Made by a program: the position numbers and the translations under genes. 7,258 bases of DNA from NCBI GenBank assembly GCA_947039985.1, contig CAMRAP010000086.1, forward strand, positions 1 to 7,258, read 5' to 3'. Every line of letters starts with the position of its first letter. Within the stretch, counting starts at the first letter, position 1. This DNA comes from an uncultured Odoribacter sp. (lineage in GTDB: Bacteria > Bacteroidota > Bacteroidia > Bacteroidales > Marinifilaceae). The notes under the pieces were generated by a model. That model made no database searches. It was not told the origin of the DNA and saw only the letters and a list, made by a program, of their open reading frames with translations. Below are positions 1 to 5,307 of this stretch, piece by piece.

Positions 1-596
1 CTATAATTAGCCAAGCGGTCAGGTAGCACCCATATACGCATGGCATAGTATCGACTACCTATATTGGAGACACGCCCAACTCCTGGGATACGTCCTAAGA
101 TATCTAGTACATTAATTGTAGCAAAGTTACTCAGGTAGATTTCATCAAATTTTGGATCTTCTGATGATAAGCTAATCGTCATTAACTGAGTAGTGGAGCG
201 ACGCTCTACGGAAAGACCATTTTGCACTACCTCAGCAGGCAATCGTGATTCTGCTAGCTTCACCCGATTTTGTATTTCTACCGTAGCCATGTCTGCGTCT
301 GTACCCACTTCAAAGGTGACTGATATACTCAAGCTACCCGTGTTTGAACTACTTGACTCCATGTAGATCATGCCCGGAGTTCCGTTTAATTCTTGTTCGA
401 TAGGGGTTGCAACAGCCTGCGTTACAGTGGTGGCACTTGCCCCAGGATATGAAGCGCTGATTTTTACCACTGGTGGGGTTACATCAGGATATTGGTCAAC
501 GGGTAATAATGTTAAAGCAATACCACCCACCAATACAATCAGTATGGATAATACGGCGGAAAAGATGGGCCGATCAATAAAGAAACCTACTTTCAT
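1..596 (-). CDS. RND (AcrB/HAE1-type) efflux permease, N-terminal 198 codons, cut by the window edge
   Basis: This is the inner-membrane pump of a tripartite drug/proton antiporter, which exports hydrophobic compounds using the proton gradient. The translation starts MKVGFFIDRPIFSAVL, the classic opening of the family (FIDRPIF), followed by the first transmembrane helix (about residues 9-32) and LLPVDQYPDVTPP. The next stretch, PGASATTVTQAVATPIEQEL, is the start of the periplasmic porter domain in AcrB/MexB homologues. Later family landmarks include TDADMATVEIQNRVKLAE and ILGRIPGVGRV. Full-length members have about 1030-1060 residues, so roughly four fifths lies beyond position 1. The ATG (594-596) overlaps the adaptor gene stop as ATGA, indicating translational coupling. 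No frameshift is visible. The family call is very secure; substrate and gene name cannot be assigned. Confidence 0.95.
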   Translation of the reverse strand, partial: MKVGFFIDRPIFSAVLSILIVLVGGIALTLLPVDQYPDVTPPVVKISASYPGASATTVTQAVATPIEQELNGTPGMIYMESSSSNTGSLSISVTFEVGTDADMATVEIQNRVKLAESRLPAEVVQNGLSVERRSTTQLMTISLSSEDPKFDEIYLSNFATINVLDILGRIPGVGRVSNIGSRYYAMRIWVLPDRLANY

Positions 597-1918
597 AAAT
601 CATCCCTCCTTAATTTATCAATCGTTAATGAATCGGTGGATAAAGCAGGTATCACCTTCTCGCCAGGAACAACTTTCTGACGCCCTTCCGTGATGATCCA
701 CTCGCCTTGTTTTAAACCTCTGTCTATAACCATCGTATTGTTGACCTGCACGCCGGTTTGTACGAATCGTTTTTCGACGATACTATCGGTGCGTACCACC
801 ATGATAAAGGCACCGCCTTTTTCAATATACACCGCCTTGCGAGGTACTACTACCGCATTTTCTAATACATCTAGGAGTAGTTTAACTTGAGTAAACTGAC
901 CGGGTAGGAGTACTCGATTAGGATTCGGAACATCGGCACTGACGCTGAAAGTTCCTGTCGATGGATTGACTTGTGGATCAGCAAAATTCACTAGTCCCTT
1001 GTGATTATATGTGGTGTTATCGGGTAAGCTGATTGACACTGTTGGCTGCCAGGAACGAGTTGAGTCAGTTGTACCAAACTCTACATTACGGCGCTTGCTG
1101 CTTAAGTAATCTAGACCTGTCATATCAAAATCAACAGTCATCGGATTGATTTGTACGACTTCTGATAATAAGGATTCACCTTTAGAGCCCACCAACGAGC
1201 CTATAAAAACTTTTGATTCAGAGATATAACCTGATATGGGCGCTCGAACTTGGGTGTAACTCAGTTCGGTTTCAGCCTCTTGTAATGTCGCTTTGCTCAT
1301 AGCCACATTGGCTAGTGCCACTTCTGTTTGAGCTGTTGCATTGTCTAGGTCGAGCTGACTCACTGCATTTTCTTTATAGAGAGGGCGTAAACGGGCTTCA
1401 TCTCGCTTTGCTTTTAAATATTCTGCTTCTGATTTCTTTAAGACCGCTTTGGCATATTCATATTTGGCTTGATATACAGTAGGGTCGATCACATATAGCA
1501 GATCGCCTTTTGTGACTGATTTCCCTTGTTCGAAAGTCATTTCTTGAATAAAACCATCGACACGAGCACGAACCTCTACATTGCGAAAGGCTGTTAAACG
1601 CCCTACGTATTCACCAAAAAGCTCAACATTATCTACTTTTGATGATTCAACCAATACAATGGGAGGTGGTATCACTTTCTTATCCTTACAACCGACGAGT
1701 ATAAATAGAAATAAACTCACCAGAGCAAGGCATTTCGTCAGATTCAGATTCGTTCCATATCCTAAAAAAATCCGTTGCAACACGCTCATTGATTTGGAGT
1801 CTTTATACTCTTTCGAACTTGGACTTGAGAAATCTTGTTTCCTTAGCAAGGAAAACAAAGTAGATAAGAGAACTACAGCGACGATCAAGCTGAAAACACC
1901 CATTACATATACATTCAT
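593..1918 (-). CDS. RND efflux periplasmic adaptor lipoprotein (membrane fusion protein, AcrA/MexA-like)
   Basis: This adaptor links the inner-membrane RND pump to an outer-membrane channel across the periplasm. A lipobox LVGC (Cys77) follows a hydrophobic run at about 62-76, so the mature protein should be lipid-anchored. The two halves of the lipoyl-like domain are visible at about 118-146 (GFIQEMTFEQGKSVTKGD) and 221-245 (TQVRAPISGYIS). Between them lies an Ala/Lys/Glu-rich alpha-helical hairpin (about 147-220), and beta-barrel and membrane-proximal domains follow to about 425. The gene precedes and overlaps the permease by 4 bases. The start is uncertain. The ATG at 1918 adds 43 residues with a separate hydrophobic helix (about 5-25) ahead of the lipoprotein signal, whereas an internal ATG at 1787-1789 gives a 398-residue protein with a normal signal peptide. 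Neither has a clear ribosome-binding site. No outer-membrane channel gene is in view; it may lie beyond the permease. Confidence 0.93.
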   Translation of the reverse strand: MNVYVMGVFSLIVAVVLLSTLFSLLRKQDFSSPSSKEYKDSKSMSVLQRIFLGYGTNLNLTKCLALVSLFLFILVGCKDKKVIPPPIVLVESSKVDNVELFGEYVGRLTAFRNVEVRARVDGFIQEMTFEQGKSVTKGDLLYVIDPTVYQAKYEYAKAVLKKSEAEYLKAKRDEARLRPLYKENAVSQLDLDNATAQTEVALANVAMSKATLQEAETELSYTQVRAPISGYISESKVFIGSLVGSKGESLLSEVVQINPMTVDFDMTGLDYLSSKRRNVEFGTTDSTRSWQPTVSISLPDNTTYNHKGLVNFADPQVNPSTGTFSVSADVPNPNRVLLPGQFTQVKLLLDVLENAVVVPRKAVYIEKGGAFIMVVRTDSIVEKRFVQTGVQVNNTMVIDRGLKQGEWIITEGRQKVVPGEKVIPALSTDSLTIDKLRRDDL

Positions 1919-1970
1919 ACGTTATTGTTATTTGTAAAACTAAGACTACTAATATAATTATTTGACACCC

Positions 1971-2015
1971 TCTGTCTATCTTCTCCTAGTATTATAAACG
2001 AATACTAGAGACAGA
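1971..2015. promoter_or_regulatory. Two-block inverted repeat in the leader of the efflux operon (possible operator or attenuator)
   Basis: CTAGTATT (1986-1993) pairs perfectly with AATACTAG (2001-2008) around a 7-base loop. The adjacent AGACAGA (2009-2015) is the exact complement of TCTGTCT (1971-1977). The right arm is thus 15 continuous bases matched by two left blocks separated by 8 bases. It lies 53-97 bases upstream of the adaptor ATG at 1918. RND operons are often controlled by a TetR-type repressor binding an inverted repeat upstream; whether this is such an operator or an RNA hairpin in the leader is inference. No T-tract follows, so it is not a normal terminator. Confidence 0.5.
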
Positions 2016-2039
2016 AGTTTCACGTAACACACAGGGCAG

Positions 2040-2047
2040 CAAATGTA
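2040..2047 (-). promoter_or_regulatory. Candidate Bacteroidota -7 box for the efflux operon
   Basis: The minus strand reads TACATTTG, an exact match to the Bacteroidota -7 consensus TAnnTTTG. It lies about 120 bases upstream of the adaptor start and between the upstream terminator (2161-2193) and the inverted repeat at 1971-2015, which would then fall in the transcribed leader. No convincing TTG or TTTG -33 element is present at the usual 19-21 base spacing, so the call rests on the 8-base match and on position only. Confidence 0.3.
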
Positions 2048-2128
2048 ATTATTATTTAGACATACGCACTCCATTTTAGATGATTACAAGTAAGATTAAC
2101 AAAACGTTACCTATTCATTTTATGACAC

Positions 2129-2147
2129 TTTATCGCAGTTTATCGCA
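2129..2147. repeat. Short tandem repeat TTTATCGCA x2 with 10-base period
   Basis: TTTATCGCA occurs at 2129-2137 and again at 2139-2147, one helical turn apart. It lies between the terminator of the DUF169 gene and the leader of the efflux operon. Spacing of one turn would suit a dimeric or tandem DNA-binding protein on one face of the helix, but two copies of a 9-mer in A+T-rich DNA are weak evidence. Confidence 0.35.
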
Positions 2148-2160
2148 ATTTGAAAGCAAT

Positions 2161-2193
2161 AAAAAAACAGTTGAAGGAAATTTCAACTGTTTT
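2161..2193 (-). terminator. Intrinsic terminator of the DUF169 gene
   Basis: AAAACAGTTGAA (2164-2175) and TTCAACTGTTTT (2182-2193) form a perfect 12-base-pair stem with a 6-base loop. On the minus strand it is followed by a T run (complement of A 2161-2167). It starts 21 bases after the DUF169 stop codon, so it ends that transcript and separates it from the efflux operon. The mirror-image A and T tracts would also let it work from the other strand, but no plus-strand gene is present to need it. Confidence 0.9.
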
Positions 2194-2214
2194 CTTATTA
2201 AAAACTAAACTCAA

Positions 2215-2925
2215 CTAAGTATTGATCCGTTCTAATATCTTAGCCCAACCGTTTGTATCAAAAAGGCAGCTCTGGCGCATGGTGTTATACATCACTTTAA
2301 AGCGGGACATCGGAATTGTAAATGCAAGTTCATTGCTCTCTACATATTGGCGAACTGATGGGTCAAGAAAACCGATGAACGATCTATGTCCACCTTTATT
2401 ATTTTCGTTGATTGCCTGTGTAACCACAGCAGAACAACCTGAACCAAATAAAGCAGATACTGTGTCTGATTCATTTCTGTCATAGAATGCCCAAGCAGAT
2501 AATCCGCTCAACACATCTGCGGAGGCTAAGAATAGTAAGCCTTCGACACCATCAAATGAAGTGAGATTATCTATTCTTGAAAAGGTGAGGTATTTTCCTG
2601 CTTTCCTTTCAACGCCCATTTTATCAATGACATCGAGGACAAGTTCAGGCGTCTGTTTATAATGCTCTTTCCCTGATACAAAATTTGGAACAGATTCTGG
2701 CATTTCGGAAAATCCACTGTAGAATTTACCACCGCCACAACCCATGTTCTCTTCATTTAAACTCACAACAACTCCATTACGCATTTCACGCAAGTATTGA
2801 AAATAGCATCCCCCTATTTTAGGAGTTGAAGAGATGGGCACCTCTGAATACCATATCGCAATGGGCAGCACTTGTTTCTCACCAAAGGCCTGTCTGAAAT
2901 TTTCAATAAATTGATTTACTTCCAT
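2215..2925 (-). CDS. DUF169 family protein, 236 residues
   Basis: I recognise this as a DUF169 protein, a soluble family of unknown biochemical role found in anaerobic bacteria and archaea. The signature is the glycine/cysteine segment NMGCGGGKFYSGF (about 60-72), matching the family CGGGxxYxGF pattern. Supporting features are the internal segment GLLFLASADVLSGL (about 129-142), Cys163 in GSGCSAVV, and the late GFLDPSVRQYV (about 185-195). Length fits the family (about 220-260). There is no signal peptide or transmembrane segment, so it is probably cytoplasmic. ATG at 2923-2925 is preceded by an A+T-rich leader with no Shine-Dalgarno, typical of Bacteroidota. It appears to be a single-gene transcript: a candidate promoter sits at 2987-2994 and a strong terminator at 2161-2193. 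The conserved cysteines could bind metal, but no function should be inferred. Confidence 0.9.
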   Translation of the reverse strand: MEVNQFIENFRQAFGEKQVLPIAIWYSEVPISSTPKIGGCYFQYLREMRNGVVVSLNEENMGCGGGKFYSGFSEMPESVPNFVSGKEHYKQTPELVLDVIDKMGVERKAGKYLTFSRIDNLTSFDGVEGLLFLASADVLSGLSAWAFYDRNESDTVSALFGSGCSAVVTQAINENNKGGHRSFIGFLDPSVRQYVESNELAFTIPMSRFKVMYNTMRQSCLFDTNGWAKILERINT

Positions 2926-2986
2926 GTGTTTATAACTATTATTTGATTCTTATTCCGTAAGGTGGACGCTGTGTTTTCCATCCGTG

Positions 2987-2994
2987 CAAACTTA
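2987..2994 (-). promoter_or_regulatory. Candidate Bacteroidota -7 box for the DUF169 gene
   Basis: The minus strand reads TAAGTTTG, an exact TAnnTTTG match, 61 bases upstream of the DUF169 ATG. It is preceded by a very A+T-rich stretch (about 2995-3020), as is common for promoters in this phylum. A clear -33 TTTG is not visible at 19-21 bases upstream. Position between the repeat region and the gene makes this the most likely start of an independent transcript. Confidence 0.4.
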
Positions 2995-3060
2995 TGATTT
3001 TTATTTTAATATTAAAAATAGCACCATGGAATACGTAGTATTTCAGATTTCTTACGTTTT

Positions 3061-3127
3061 AGCCAATGAAATAATAAAATAACTCCTGCACGCATTGGCT
3101 GCCGAAGTCGAGCCGAAACCGTGCGGG
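3061..3127. repeat. Nested inverted repeats at the left edge of the repeat region
   Basis: AGCCAATG (3061-3068) is the exact complement of CATTGGCT (3093-3100). A competing fold pairs CCTGCACG (3085-3092) with CGTGCGGG (3120-3127, one G-T pair) and encloses TTGGCT (3095-3100) with AGCCGA (3111-3116, one G-T pair). The two folds share the GGCT block and are mutually exclusive. The sequence becomes abruptly G+C-rich at about 3085, after an A+T-rich stretch. It may be the end of the composite repeat that follows or an independent hairpin. Confidence 0.5.
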
Positions 3128-3150
3128 AAGCTTGCCACTGCCTTGGTGGG

Positions 3151-3243
3151 GGGAATGCACATGTGCGAAAAATCCAAAAACACCTCGGTCAAGGGAATGC
3201 AAGCTCACGAAAAACCCAAAAACGCCTCGATGAGGGGAATGCA
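3151..3243 (+). repeat. Left tandem array: two 42-base units plus the start of a third
   Basis: GGGAATGCA recurs at 3151-3159, 3193-3201 and 3235-3243, exactly 42 bases apart. The two full units agree over most of their length, sharing CGAAAAA-CC-AAAAAC-CCTCG. The variable part sits just after the GCA, where unit 1 has the perfect palindrome GCACATGTGC (3157-3166) and unit 2 has GCAAGCTCAC. The third unit breaks off at GCAAACTCG. Because 42 is a multiple of three, the array stays open in several frames and encodes a spurious 14-residue repeat, which is not evidence of a protein. Confidence 0.8.
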
Positions 3244-3278
3244 AACTCGTTTTCCCCTACCAAGACTGCTGAAAGCGC

Positions 3279-3417
3279 CCCGCAAGCTTGCAACTCCTTG
3301 CCAATACCTCTGGGAACCTCCCGCAAGCTTGCATTCCTCCCTCAAACCCCTCGCTAGGCAGCCCGCGAGCTTGCATTCCTCCCTCAGAGCAAAAAGTGGG
3401 CTTCCCACGAGCTCGCG
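3279..3417 (-). repeat. Right array, inverted relative to the left: four units at 41-42 base spacing
   Basis: Units begin CCCGCAAGCTTGC (3279), CCCGCAAGCTTGC (3320), CCCGCGAGCTTGC (3362) and CCCACGAGCTCGC (3404), spaced 41, 42 and 42 bases. The second and third units agree at 24 of their first 25 bases, then diverge for the remaining 17. Their TGCATTCC segments (3330-3337, 3372-3379) are the complement of GGAATGCA in the left array, which shows that both arrays belong to one repeat family in opposite orientation. Each unit carries a palindromic or near-palindromic core around AGCT. Confidence 0.8.
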
Positions 3418-3430
3418 GATCAGTTTCGGC

Positions 3431-3450
3431 GCATTATTTCCAGATAATGC
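3431..3450. other. Hairpin between the repeat element and the porin stop
   Basis: GCATTAT (3431-3437) and ATAATGC (3444-3450) form a perfect 7-base-pair stem with a 6-base loop, 24 bases after the porin stop codon. On the minus strand no T-run follows, so it is not a standard intrinsic terminator; it could stabilise the 3' end of the porin transcript. It abuts the terminal inverted repeat of the composite element. Confidence 0.4.
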
Positions 3451-3473
3451 TAAAAAAGATGCCACCCAAGGTC

Positions 3474-4799
3474 TTAAAAGCTATATTTAAGCATGACGTT
3501 AAACCGATTGGCATGCCCTTTCGCATGATCCATATTTTCGCGAGAACCATAAAGATACTCCCCCGCAACTGTACAACGAGCGCTTAGTTTATAAAATATA
3601 TTGCCAAAAGCATACACCCCCCGTTTATATGGGTAGTTTTTATCGTAACCATTCTTCTCCTCCACCTGCACCATAGATGCCCCAGTTGTGGCTTGTAGAC
3701 GAGGACTTACACTAAATTGAAGACCGCCTTGAAAACCATACATTGGCACCGTCTGCAAGACCTCTGGATTGGATGGATTGGGCATAAAGTCCAGTCCACT
3801 GCCTGTAATATCTTGAATGTATGGAGTGATACCTTCTCCATAAACTCCATTAAACATCAAGCGCAGCCATTCCGTACATTCAAGATTTCCACTCAACTGC
3901 ACCCCCCAACCTAAAAGGGAGGTGGTACTCTCTTTTTGTGAATTATGCGCATACAATTCACGAAATATGGCAGATGCTCTCAAGTGGCTCGACCTATTTT
4001 CTTTCCACATATATTGAAGATAAATGGGAACATTAGGTATGCGTTGTGGTATGCTTTTGAAATTTTTTCCATCTCCATACGAAGCGCTTAAATTTGGCAT
4101 TTCGAGCGCTGCACCAACCCGAAAACGCTTGTCATCGAATGTATGCTCATAGCGGATAAGCGTAGCATAATTGAAGGTGTAGGCATTAGGACCAGCAAAA
4201 TCTATCGTTGTTGGAGCTGACGACAAATCGCAAAAGGTAGTTACATCACGACCAATGGTCAATCCCAAGAACGAAATGTATCCCGTCTTTAAACGTGGTT
4301 TATACTCCTTTGCTTCAGCACCTCTAAAATCACCATCCAGATAAATGACAACACGCCCCAAGGCCTTGGTGTTAGCGATCGCCTTAACATATAATATCGA
4401 AGTTGACGCATCCATCGTTATCTGTTGCCTAGCGTCGTAACTACGGGGAACGGAAATCGTGGATGGAATAAAATCAATTGAGTTCGAGATACCGTCAAAA
4501 TTATAATTCGAAATAAGTGTCAATGCCCCCCCAAAGGCAAATGAAAAAAGATTCTCGCCTGTCGTAAAAATCAACTGTGGCTTCTCCACCTGGTCATATC
4601 CATATCTATGCGTCTCGTGATAATCAGCCCTTGCCTTTCTCCTGACATCATGGACGCTCTGATCAACACCAGGAGAGCCAATCGTATAAACAGAGGGCAC
4701 GTATGCCTTCTCATCCGAAAGGTCATACTTAACCTCTTCTTGCGCTGTAACTCTTAATGCAAACAGTGTGCATATCAGTAAAATCATTCTTGTTTTCAT
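3474..4799 (-). CDS. DcaP-like outer-membrane porin, 441 residues
   Basis: This is a predicted outer-membrane beta-barrel resembling the DcaP trimeric porin family, which lets small charged solutes into the periplasm. A Sec signal peptide is clear (MKTRMILLICTLFALRVTAQ, cleavage near residue 19-20) and the protein ends in aromatic KYSF, as expected for barrel insertion by BAM. Family-like landmarks are FAFGGALTLISNYNFDGI (about 87-104), IYLDGDFRG (about 152-160) and GYISFLGLTIGRDVTTFCDL followed by TIDFAGPNA. Alternating amphipathic strands continue to the end. The ATG lies 8 bases after the kdpC remnant stop, an operon-like spacing. From memory, related porins are found next to kdp genes in Bacteroidota, so it may originally have fed Kdp-linked uptake. 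The frame is intact although its operon partners are broken. Substrate unknown. Confidence 0.85.
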   Translation of the reverse strand: MKTRMILLICTLFALRVTAQEEVKYDLSDEKAYVPSVYTIGSPGVDQSVHDVRRKARADYHETHRYGYDQVEKPQLIFTTGENLFSFAFGGALTLISNYNFDGISNSIDFIPSTISVPRSYDARQQITMDASTSILYVKAIANTKALGRVVIYLDGDFRGAEAKEYKPRLKTGYISFLGLTIGRDVTTFCDLSSAPTTIDFAGPNAYTFNYATLIRYEHTFDDKRFRVGAALEMPNLSASYGDGKNFKSIPQRIPNVPIYLQYMWKENRSSHLRASAIFRELYAHNSQKESTTSLLGWGVQLSGNLECTEWLRLMFNGVYGEGITPYIQDITGSGLDFMPNPSNPEVLQTVPMYGFQGGLQFSVSPRLQATTGASMVQVEEKNGYDKNYPYKRGVYAFGNIFYKLSARCTVAGEYLYGSRENMDHAKGHANRFNVMLKYSF

Positions 4800-4807
4800 T
4801 CTTCAAA

Positions 4808-5038
4808 TTAATTATGGTTCATACTATCCAATGCCATGTTGAGTTCTAAAACACAAACATAGGCTTTTCCCAATAATGGTTTATGAGTAGTATTAACGAT
4901 AATCGCTGCAATATGTTCTACTTTCATTTGACGAACACCTGCAATGCCTTGAATTTGCACCTCCGCTGCCAGAGGCGAAATTTGCGGATCCAGCCCACTA
5001 GCACTTGCAGTCACCAAGTCTGAAGACAAATCCTTTCG
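4808..5038 (-). pseudogene. kdpC: KdpC C-terminal fragment (potassium-transporting ATPase subunit C), 5'-truncated
   Basis: KdpC is the small single-helix subunit that supports the KdpFABC high-affinity potassium pump. Only its C-terminal part is here. The hallmark DLVTASASGLDPQISPLAAE is intact, and the frame ends with the typical LLGKAYVCVLELNMALD before TAA (4808-4810). KdpC proteins have about 190 residues; about 75 remain, without the N-terminal membrane anchor. No ATG precedes the fragment. A TTG at 5027-5029 could start translation but would give an unanchored piece. The open frame continues to a stop at 5069-5071, with kdpC-like sequence fading near 5038. Immediately upstream is a response-regulator fragment and not kdpB. 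The product should not function in K+ transport. Identity is secure; the decayed status is a strong inference from the missing part. Confidence 0.88.
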
Positions 5039-5040
5039 CT

Positions 5041-5307
5041 CTAGGTATGAGTGGGAAGTATTCGATCCTTATCATTCCCCTTTGTCAAATAGTTATAAGC
5101 ACCACCCTTTATGGCTTGCACACCATCTGTTCTATTTCCATGGGCAGTAAGCATTATAATTCCACCATCCATGAGCTGTGACTTCAATTCAGGTATAGCA
5201 CAAACACCATTGCCATCAGGCAAAAACAGAGCACAGAGCACAATATCTGGTTGATCTTGCTTTATCTGCCACAAGTATGGTCTCGCCCCCCCATTACATC
5301 CCCTCAT
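5041..5307 (-). pseudogene. Response-regulator receiver domain fragment, truncated at both ends and lacking the phospho-acceptor Asp
   Basis: The 88-codon frame carries the central and late part of a CheY-like receiver domain. QPDIVLCALFLPDGNG (19-34) is the beta3 region, where the phosphorylated Asp should stand at residue 26 (pattern D-x-x-x-P) but is Ala. IIMLTAHGN (50-58) holds the conserved Thr54, and GAYNYLTKG (69-77) holds the conserved Lys76. The N-terminal 35-40 residues with the acidic pocket are missing, as is any output domain. The ending KGNDKDRILP resembles NtrC-type (sigma-54) regulators, but the class is uncertain. The ATG at 5305-5307 overlaps the glycosyltransferase end by 14 bases and is probably accidental. 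Sequence changes directly into a kdpC fragment near 5040-5055. I read it as a remnant of a Kdp-linked regulator. Confidence 0.72.

Larger units (their letters stand above)
3112..3430. repeat. Composite inverted repeat element with internal 42-base minisatellite (MITE-like)
   Basis: A G+C-rich block is bounded by GCCGAAAC (3112-3119) and its exact complement GTTTCGGC (3423-3430). Inside, a left array of units beginning GGGAATGCA (3151-3243) faces a right array carrying the complementary TGCATTCC (3279-3417), both with about 42-base periodicity. A further inverted pair is CTTGGTGGGGG (3142-3152) against CCCCTACCAAG (3254-3264, one mismatch). The element has no transposase and no credible gene. 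It lies between the porin stop and the DUF169 promoter. The architecture recalls minisatellite-containing miniature inverted-repeat elements known in Porphyromonas, but relationship is not shown. No clear target-site duplication flanks it, so mobility is inference. Confidence 0.6.

Noticed and set aside
370..693. Plus-strand open frames opposite the permease and adaptor genes (for example 370-693, 690-890, 1581-1937).
   Set aside because: They lie antisense to strongly supported genes, have no recognisable domains and no promoters; they are frame shadows.
1962..1995. TTGACA and TATTAT on the plus strand, resembling a sigma-70 promoter.
   Set aside because: The spacing is 22 bases, no plus-strand gene follows, and Bacteroidota use a different promoter consensus.
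3279..3417. Regular repeats separated by variable 17-base segments, superficially CRISPR-like.
   Set aside because: There are too few units, the conserved part is short and drifts, the variable segments are too short for spacers, an inverted copy of the array lies alongside, and no cas genes are present.
3095..3490. Open frames of 131, 99, 86, 78 and 61 codons on both strands across the repeat region, with 14-residue repeats.
   Set aside because: They are produced by a 42-base repeat whose length is a multiple of three in G+C-rich DNA. Several frames are open at once on both strands, none resembles a known family, and one runs into the porin 3' end.
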